A stretch of DNA of 64,000 bases. Origin: Streptomyces sp. NRRL S-646 (GTDB taxonomy: Bacteria; Actinomycetota; Actinomycetes; Streptomycetales; Streptomycetaceae). Below, in pieces: positions 58,483 to 64,000 of the stretch. The notes under the pieces are model-generated. The model had not been told where the DNA came from, made no database searches, and saw nothing but the letters and a program-made list of their open reading frames with translations. The translations under genes and the position numbers were made by a program. The DNA lies in NCBI RefSeq assembly GCF_000720765.1, contig NZ_JODC01000009.1:478740-542739 (forward strand), written 5' to 3'. Position 1 is the first letter of the stretch, and each line of letters opens with the position of its first letter.

Positions 58483-59099
58483 GCCATGTCTCCCGTCACG
58501 CTCAGGTGCCGTCCGGCCGGGCGCGTCGGTGCGAGCCGGTCGCGCAGCCGGCCCCGTGCCCGGTGCAGCCGCGAGCGGGCGGTACCCGCCGGGATGCCCA
58601 CGGCGGCGGCCGCCTCGGCGGGGGTGAGCTGCTCCCAGCTGACGAGCAGCAGCACCTCCCGCTCCTCGACGGGCAGTTCGGCCAGTGCCCGGCGCAGCGC
58701 GGGGGCCAGCGCGGCCGCGTCGAGCCGCTGGTCCACCGCCTGCCAGGGATCGGTGATCTCCACTCCCGGTACGTCCTCCTGCCGCCCCGCCCGCCGCAGG
58801 TGCTGGGCCAGTACGTTGCGGGCCACCCCGAACAGCCAGCCCCGCGCCGAGCCGCGCGAGGGGTCGAACGTGCGCCGCGCGGCGAACGCCTGCAACCACG
58901 CCTCGGCCAGCAGATCGTCCGCCGCGCCGGGCATGCGCCGGGCGAAGTAGCCGTGCAGGTCGGGTGAGTACGCCTCCACCAGCGGGGTGAACGCCGCTGG
59001 GTCCCCCGCCGCCGACCGTGTCAGCTGGGCGTCGCTGTCGCCGTCAGGGTCGGGGGCGCCGTCGCTGCGTTCCTCGTGTTGCCGGGTATCCGGTTTCAC
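58479..59099 (-). CDS. ECF/sigma-70 family RNA polymerase sigma factor
   Basis: 206 residues. Region 2: FTPLVEAYSPDLHGYFARRMPGAADDLLAEAWLQAFAARRTFD, region 4: LPVEEREVLLLVSWEQLTPAEAAAAVGIPAGTARSRLHRARGRL. The N-terminal 25 residues are an acidic, unstructured extension (HEERSDGAPDPDGDSD). Translationally coupled to the CU044_5270 gene, its probable regulator. Confidence 0.93.
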   Translation of the reverse strand: MKPDTRQHEERSDGAPDPDGDSDAQLTRSAAGDPAAFTPLVEAYSPDLHGYFARRMPGAADDLLAEAWLQAFAARRTFDPSRGSARGWLFGVARNVLAQHLRRAGRQEDVPGVEITDPWQAVDQRLDAAALAPALRRALAELPVEEREVLLLVSWEQLTPAEAAAAVGIPAGTARSRLHRARGRLRDRLAPTRPAGRHLSVTGDMA

Positions 59100-59238
59100 G
59101 GAATCTCCGTCTCCGACCGCCGGACGACGGTCTCACCCTGTACTTGTCATCAAGTCGCGGATCCGTTCGCGCCCTCTGCCGGAGCGGCTCACCGTCGGGG
59201 TGGCCTCGTCTCGTACACCACCAGGCGGGATGAGCGGT

Positions 59239-59700
59239 CTACCGCCGCCGACCGCGGTCCGCCCATGACTCGGCGGGGCCGTCGAGGTTCGGCTCCTCTT
59301 CTTCTGTGCGTGGCATACGCGGCATGCGCAAGAACAGGGTGTCGAACGCCCCCGCACCGTGGTAAGTGGTGAGGGTGACCGTTGGGCTCTCGTCCCCGGT
59401 GTAGCTTGCCCAGTCCACTCTGGGGTCCTGTCGGGCGGAGGCCGGGCACTTCGGGTGCCGCAGTGCGGGTGGCGGCTGGGCTGGGTCGGGGGCGTAAGCC
59501 GGGTACGGCGGTATTCCTGTACCGAGGGGTCTGCCCTGCTGGGCCGTGGCTCGTTCCGCGACGCCGCTCGTCACCACGGCAGTGATGCCGACGATGATCA
59601 ACAGGAGCCCGGGTACGGTCGCGGGCTTGATGCCCTGTCCCATGAACCACCAGGCGGCGAGCGCCGCCACGGGGGTCTCCAGCAGGAGCAGGACGCTCAT
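59239..59700 (-). pseudogene. C-terminal fragment of an EamA/DMT transporter
   Basis: The minus-strand frame starts SVLLLLETPVAALAAWWFMG and IKPATVPGLLLIIVGITAVV, the last two helices of a drug/metabolite transporter. Upstream in frame is SSATTM, then the match ends at about 59710, where a plus-strand regulator fragment begins. The tail after the helices is an unusual 90-residue Pro-rich soluble extension ending at 59239. The first eight helices are absent. Confidence 0.7.
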
Positions 59701-59711
59701 GGTCGTCGCCG

Positions 59712-60060
59712 ATGACCCGGGACCTGTACGACGCGGACTGGCCGAAGAAGGCCAGGGACGTGGTGGGGAAGCTGCGGGTCGCCGTCGGGCAGCATCCGGA
59801 CGATCCTCGGCTGGCCGCGCTGATCGGTGAACTGGCCATGAAGAGCGCCGAGTTCGCCACGATGTGGTCCGAACACCGGGTCAGGAAGTGGGACCTGGCG
59901 ACGTACCGCATGCACCATCCGCTCGTGGGCCGTATGCAGCTCAACCTCCAGACCCTGAACGTCCCGCAGGTAGAGGGCCAGCGCATAGTCGTGGCGACCG
60001 CCGACGCCGGCACCACGTCAGCGGCAGCGCTGTGTCTCCTCGCCCAGACCGGTGTCCCGA
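59712..60060 (+). pseudogene. C-terminal fragment of an XRE/MmyB-type regulator
   Basis: The frame reads LYDADWPKKARDVVGKLRVA, GQHPDDPRLAALIGELAMKS, MWSEHRVRKWDLATYRMHHP and LVGRMQLNLQTLNVPQVEGQ, the MmyB-like ligand-binding domain found behind an XRE HTH in Streptomyces regulators. The HTH half is missing. After about 60060 the frame is low-complexity Pro/Arg sequence. Confidence 0.78.
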
Positions 60061-60365
60061 CCGCTGTTCCAACCGCACGGCAGGCGGGACGCACCGAGAC
60101 TCCGGGTTCCGCACGGGACGGGGCGGACAGCCGGAGCCAGGCGCCCGCTGCGGAATTGATGACCGCGCCGCGCCACCCAACGAGACCGGGCCGGCACAGG
60201 GGGCTGCCGCCGGCGGCAGGAGACCAACCGCATGGAGCGCACCGCCCACGTCAGCAGTGACGGCCGCCGCCGTGTCGATGCTCTCGGCCCTTCTGCGATC
60301 CCGGGATGGGATCTGGTCTACGACCACCCTGAGGAGCACGCCCCGTTCCATGCCGGTCACCCAGC

Positions 60366-60590
60366 ACCTTCGGGCGGACGTGGCGGCGGGGGCGAGAGGT
60401 CGTCGGGATGCCCGAGGGCTTCCGGTTCCACGACCTTCGGCACACCGGGCACACTCTGTCCACCCGATCGGGCGCCGCGCTCAAGGACACGATGGTCCGC
60501 GCCGGCCAGTCCTCTGAGAAAGCCGCGCTGATCTATCAGCACTCCGACGACGATCGACAGCGGGAAGTTGCAGTCGGCCTCGACCCCGGT
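60366..60590 (+). pseudogene. Tyrosine recombinase (integrase) C-terminal fragment
   Basis: The frame FGRTWRRGREVVGMPEGFRF is followed by HDLRHTGHTLSTRSGAALKD and IYQHSDDDRQREVAVGLD. It contains the R-H-x-x-R-H active-site block (HDLRHTG) and the final motif with the nucleophilic Tyr (IYQHS). The rest of the protein (about 300 residues) is absent. A relic of an integrative element. Confidence 0.85.
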
Positions 60591-60639
60591 CCGGTCCGGG
60601 ACGGTGGCCCGCCGCTTGAGCCGGCCGACACTCCTCGGG

Positions 60640-60679
60640 GCTGTGTCCGCGCTGCCCGTACGGTCAGCGCGGACACAGC
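60640..60679. terminator. 40-bp near-perfect palindrome after the integrase relic
   Basis: 15-bp arms (GCTGTGTCCGCGCTG at 60640-60654 and complement at 60665-60679) around CCCGTACGGT, whose inner CCGTACGG also pairs. Probably the old terminator of the integrase. Confidence 0.6.
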
Positions 60680-60928
60680 TCTGCAGCTCGTCAGGGAGGC
60701 GCACGGTGAGCTGGACACCGGCTTCAGGCCGTCCGCGGCCTTCCTGGACGCCTCCGGCATGGTGGCCCCGACCGCGGCCTACACCGCCGCCGGGGCCCAT
60801 ATGCCCTCTGCCGCCCAGCAGTTCGCAGCCCTGGCCGAACGGACCGCAGCCCGCCTTGTCCGCGGCCGCGGGCGGAGAGCTGTGGCCGGCGCTGTGCGTG
60901 CTGTAAGCGGGCGTTGCCGGGCCCTGCG
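60680..60928. other. Unassigned remnant between the integrase relic and the S8 protease gene
   Basis: A plus-strand frame here looks partly coding (LQLVREAHGELDTGFRPSAA, AQQFAALAERTAARLV) but I recognise no family and see no start site. Confidence 0.3.
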
Positions 60929-62728
60929 CTAGAAGGTCACGTTCCAGGCGTCGATCTTGCCTGTGTCGGAGGCGGCGTTGTCGTTGACGCGCAGCTTCCA
61001 GGTGCCGTTCGCGACCTCCGAGGAGGCGTCCACGGTGTAGGTCTGGGCGATGTTGTCGGCGCTGCCGCCGGCGTGGTTGTGCAGCGTGTAGACGGTGCCG
61101 TCCGGCGCCACCAGGTCGACCTTCAGATCACCGATGTAGGTGTGCTTGATGTCCACACCCACCTTGAGGGTGGCCGGGGCGTTGCCGGTCACACCGGTTA
61201 CGGCGATCGGGCTCTCCACGGTCGCGTTGTCGTTGATGGCGAAGTCCGCGAGGTTCTCGAAGTACTTGCCGGGCGGCGGGGTGGCCCCGACGGCTTTGAG
61301 GGCGTCGACCTGTCCTTCGCCGAAGAACGAGTTGTCGGCCGTCGTACCCGTGCAGCGGCTGTCCGAGGGGCAGGCGATGTCGTTGGCCTGGGCGGCCAGC
61401 TTGGCGCGGATCTGCGCCGGGGTGATGCCCGGGTTGGCGCTGGCGATGAGTGCCGCCACGCCGACCACGTGCGGGGTGGCCATCGATGTGCCGCTCTTGC
61501 TGCCGTAGCCGCCGCCGGGGACGGTGGAGTACACGTTGCTGCCCGGCGCCGCGACGTCGATGACGTCCTGACCGTAGTTGGAGAACGAGGCCTTGGTGAC
61601 GCCGGTGCCGTTGGCCGCGACCGTGACCACGCCCGGCAGCTCGGTCGGGATGTCGAGGCAGGCGTTGGTGATGGTGCGGGTGACCGGCGTCGAGTCGTTC
61701 GGGCTCGCGGAGTCGGTCGTCTTGTGGGCGAGGTCGTAGTTCTCGTTGCCCGCGGCGGCGATCTGGAGGGAGCCCTTGCCCTCGGCGTACTCCTGGGCGC
61801 GCTTGACGCCCTCGATGATGGCGGCCTGGTCGATGTTGTCCGGGCAGTTGAACTGCCACGGGTCCGTGTAATAGCTGTTGTTGGTGACCTTGAAGCCGTG
61901 GTCACCGGCCCAGACGAAGCCGCAGATGGTGTTCTCGGCGAAGAAGAAGGAGTTGCCCGGCTCGGCGACCCGGACCGCGGCGATCTTCACCCCGGGTGCC
62001 ACGCCGACGACGCCCTTGCCGTTCTTGGCCGCGGCGATGGTGCCCGCTACGTGGGTGCCGTGCGTGTCGACGTCACGCCAGGCGCCGGTACGGGTGTCGG
62101 GCTTGCCGTAGGCGCAGGAGACCGAGTCGGCCGCGTCGAAGTTGGGCGCCAGGTCCTGGTGCTGGTCGTCCACACCGGTGTCCAGGATGCCTACCTTGAC
62201 GGAGGCGGAGCCCGGGTTCACGGCCCAGGCCTGGTCGGCCTTGATCTGGCTCATGTCGGCCCGGACCGGTTCTCCGGCCGGCGTCGAGGCCTGGGCCGGA
62301 TTGGCCGGGAGCGCCGGGTTGTAGGCGTCGGCCGGGACGTCCGAGGTACGCGTGGCGCCGACCTGCTGCACGCCGGCGACGCCGCGCATGGTGGCGGCGA
62401 ATCCGCTGGACGCCGAGTGGGCGACGATCACGCCGATGGCGTCGAAGTTCGAGAAGACGGTGCCGCCGTTGGCCGTGATCGCGGAGCGGACCGCCGAACT
62501 GTCACCGGGGGCGGTGATCACGAGGTAGGCACGCGTCCCGGCCACCCAGGTCGCACTCCGGGATGTCGGCACGGCGGCCGGAGCGTGGGCCTTGGCGGCC
62601 GGCGCGGTGGAAGGGACGACGGGGAGCGTGCCCGCGAGGGCGCCCGGGGCGCCGAACGCGAGGGCGGCGCCAAGCGTGGCCGCCAACACCAGCGTGCGTC
62701 TGGGGCGGCTGGATATGTGGGGTATCAA
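60929..62728 (-). CDS. Secreted S8 (subtilisin-like) serine protease with P domain
   Basis: 599 residues. TTG at 62728 is chosen because GGAGGA lies 5 nt before it; a signal peptide follows (SSRPRRTLVLAATLGAALAFGAPGALA). Next an I9-type propeptide region (about 55-125), then the catalytic domain with Asp in GILDTGVDDQHQ, His in DTHGTHVAGT, and Ser in KSGTSMATPHVVG. The last 100 residues are a proprotein-convertase P domain (LKVGVDIKHTYIGDLKVDLVAPDGT, WKLRVNDNAASDTG). It is secreted and self-processed. Intact although surrounded by decayed mobile DNA. Confidence 0.94.
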   Translation of the reverse strand: MIPHISSRPRRTLVLAATLGAALAFGAPGALAGTLPVVPSTAPAAKAHAPAAVPTSRSATWVAGTRAYLVITAPGDSSAVRSAITANGGTVFSNFDAIGVIVAHSASSGFAATMRGVAGVQQVGATRTSDVPADAYNPALPANPAQASTPAGEPVRADMSQIKADQAWAVNPGSASVKVGILDTGVDDQHQDLAPNFDAADSVSCAYGKPDTRTGAWRDVDTHGTHVAGTIAAAKNGKGVVGVAPGVKIAAVRVAEPGNSFFFAENTICGFVWAGDHGFKVTNNSYYTDPWQFNCPDNIDQAAIIEGVKRAQEYAEGKGSLQIAAAGNENYDLAHKTTDSASPNDSTPVTRTITNACLDIPTELPGVVTVAANGTGVTKASFSNYGQDVIDVAAPGSNVYSTVPGGGYGSKSGTSMATPHVVGVAALIASANPGITPAQIRAKLAAQANDIACPSDSRCTGTTADNSFFGEGQVDALKAVGATPPPGKYFENLADFAINDNATVESPIAVTGVTGNAPATLKVGVDIKHTYIGDLKVDLVAPDGTVYTLHNHAGGSADNIAQTYTVDASSEVANGTWKLRVNDNAASDTGKIDAWNVTF

Positions 62729-63070
62729 TGCGTCCTCCGGAGACGGCCCGGACGTGTTGAGGGCACCGGCCGGGCCGTACGAAACGAGTGGTGGATGCAA
62801 GATGTCAGGTGCATGATCCTGTGCGGAAGTACCTTTCCGTGCAGGGGCGTTATAGAGGCATGGCTGAAAAGAGACGTACTGCGCTCTCGTGCCGGTCGAA
62901 GCGGGGAGCAAACGTCCGGCGTTCCCCAACTTGGTGTACGCGTTTCAGGGGCCTTCTCGCCGTACGCTCTGAGCTGCTGAAACGGACTTTCGTTCAAGCC
63001 CGTGTCGGCTAGTTGGATGAGTTCAAGGGTTCGCCTGCGGACATGGTGCGAGGGCGCCCAATGTCGATGT
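62729..63070. other. Upstream region of the S8 protease gene
   Basis: About 340 bp holding the protease promoter. No gene or clear operator is seen; a slightly AT-richer patch lies around 62800-62880. Confidence 0.4.
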
Positions 63071-63285
63071 GTGACGAAAGACCTGGACACCCTCGCAACG
63101 GCACACTGTGCGGTCGACGACGAGTTGAAGGCTTCGCCGTGGCTGGCTCCCTGGCTCCCTGGCTCCCTGGCGTCCGAAGACCGGGATCGCGCCCAAGTTC
63201 AGTGACGCGGAACTGCTCACGCTCGCGGTGATGTCGGCGCTGCTCGGCTACACGTCCGAGCGGCGCCGACTGCGCCGCGTCGGAA
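63071..63285 (+). pseudogene. IS982-family transposase, N-terminal fragment with a frameshift
   Basis: From GTG 63071 the frame reads VTKDLDTLATAHCAVDDELK and then ASPWLAPW, the IS982 N-terminus. After a triple CTGGCTCCC repeat (about 63147-63174) similarity continues in another frame: RPKTGIAPKFSDAELLTLAV, MSALLGYTSERRRLRR. It then stops at about 63285 and is joined to an IS630 fragment. Confidence 0.8.
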
Positions 63286-63289
63286 GTAC

Positions 63290-63892
63290 TGGACCGCTTC
63301 CCGGACCGGGTCTTCGCCTTCGACGAGTTCGGCCCGCTCGGAATCCGACCCACCGCAGGCTCCGGCTGGGCCGAGCGTAAAGGCCCCGACCGGCTGCCCG
63401 CCACGTACCACCGCACCCACGGTGTCCGGTACTTCCACGGCTGCTACTCGGTCGGCGACGACACCCTGCGGGGCCGTCAACTGCAGGAAAGGTGCCGCGA
63501 ACACGCTGGCCGCGCTGAAGTCGATCCGAGCCGCCCGCCCGGACGGCGCCCCGATCTACGTGATCCTGGACAACCTCTCCGCCCACAAGGGCGCCGACAT
63601 CCGCCGCCGGGCGAAGAAGAACAAGGTCGAGTTGTGTTTCACCCCGACCTACGCCTCGTGGGCGAATCCGATCGAATCGCATTTCGGACCGCTGAGGCAG
63701 TTCACCATCGCCAACTCCCACCATTCCAACCACACCGTGCAGACCCGGGCCCTGCACGCGTACCTGCGCCGGCGCAACGCCAACGCCCTCCACCGCGACG
63801 TCCTGGCCGCCGAACGCAAGGAACGCGCGCGCATCCGCAGCGAGAAAGGCATCCGCTGGGGAGGCCGACCCGCAGCAACAGCCGCATGCTGA
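63290..63892 (+). pseudogene. IS630-family transposase fragment with a frameshift
   Basis: Starts inside the catalytic domain: FAFDEFGPLGIRPTAGSGWA (first Asp), HGVRYFHGCYSVGDDTLRG, then a frameshift near 63478 to VNCRKGAANTLAALKSIRAA, YVILDNLSAHKG (second Asp) and WANPIESHFGPLRQF (Glu). Complete C-terminus to the TGA at 63892. The N-terminal HTH half is lost where the IS982 fragment was joined. Confidence 0.85.
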
Positions 63893-64000
63893 TGGACCCG
63901 CTTAAGCGTGGTTCGCCAGGTCGGGGCCGAACCGGGCACGTCTTGAGCGGGACCGCATCCGCTCGCGACATACAACTCGTCCAGCCATACTCCCCTGGCT

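Noticed and set aside
1-64000. Secondary-metabolite gene cluster suggested by the glycosyltransferase and Tet(X)-like enzyme
   Set aside because: No polyketide, peptide, terpene or lanthipeptide core enzyme is present in the window, and the two genes are 56 kb apart.

Overview
The window is high-GC actinomycete DNA and almost certainly chromosomal Streptomyces. Supporting this are the strong G/C third-position bias, GTG and TTG starts, many secreted enzymes, two ECF sigma factors, single-domain HATPase and short MerR regulators, DUF6230/DUF6114 genes, and a csp/DEAD-helicase/CBS/SCO5918-like cold-shock block. No rRNA, intact tRNA, CRISPR array or polyketide/peptide synthase was seen.

Layout. 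0-6.4 kb: the start of a macrolide-type glycosyltransferase, a Cys-rich hypothetical, a secreted propeller protein, an anti-sigma-like ATPase, a MerR regulator, and the cold-shock cluster csp, DEAD helicase, CBS protein, SCO5918-like protein, with large perfect palindromes around the MerR gene. 6.9-9.6 kb: a secreted GH74 xyloglucanase. 9.8-15.6 kb: a four-gene poly-gamma-glutamate-type operon (HAMP-only membrane sensor, PgsB/CapB, PgsC/CapC, an NlpC/P60 protein with Ser in place of the catalytic Cys) lying between two copies of the same promoter/start-codon sequence. 15.7-25.3 kb: a cation/proton antiporter, a small hydrophobic peptide gene, a broken ABC exporter, a NarL-type two-component pair, and two tandem FG-GAP proteins, the second lacking its N-terminus. 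25.4-27.8 kb: an arsenic locus (arsM divergent from arsR-aquaporin-arsC).

28.0-43.1 kb is the most unusual part. Fourteen copies of a 14-bp palindrome (AAACCGATCGGTTT and one-base variants) sit at eight promoters, usually as pairs 23-24 bp apart. They precede SDR enzymes, a DUF1330 protein, a DUF3533 permease, an MFS exporter, a 4Fe-4S redox protein, an SDR/hydrolase/F420-type oxidoreductase operon and three TetR genes. Two of these TetRs are near-identical paralogues with the same recognition helix. A TetR3-TetR-permease module is present twice, the second copy partly decayed. One promoter copy carries the first codons of an SDR gene into an unrelated gene. The block has tRNA-3'-end-like scars at both ends. 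The picture is a self-copying local TetR regulon for redox detoxification and efflux, grown by duplication. Inside it is a separate MerR/DUF6230/DUF6114/Pro-rich cell-surface locus with a 9-bp tandem repeat in the leader.

43.3-59.1 kb: a fatty-acid desaturase, a GNAT enzyme, a TetR/quinone-oxidoreductase pair, secreted proteins, an ECF sigma factor with two paralogous secreted proteins, a tail-anchored Ser/Thr kinase, a PQQ-type propeller meeting a truncated peptidoglycan-binding/ricin protein, a DUF4232 lipoprotein, a LysR/SDR pair, a TetR/Tet(X)-like flavoprotein pair, and an ECF sigma/CU044_5270 pair. 59.2-63.9 kb is decayed: EamA, MmyB-type regulator and tyrosine integrase fragments, an intact secreted S8 protease with a P domain, and fused IS982 and IS630 remnants.
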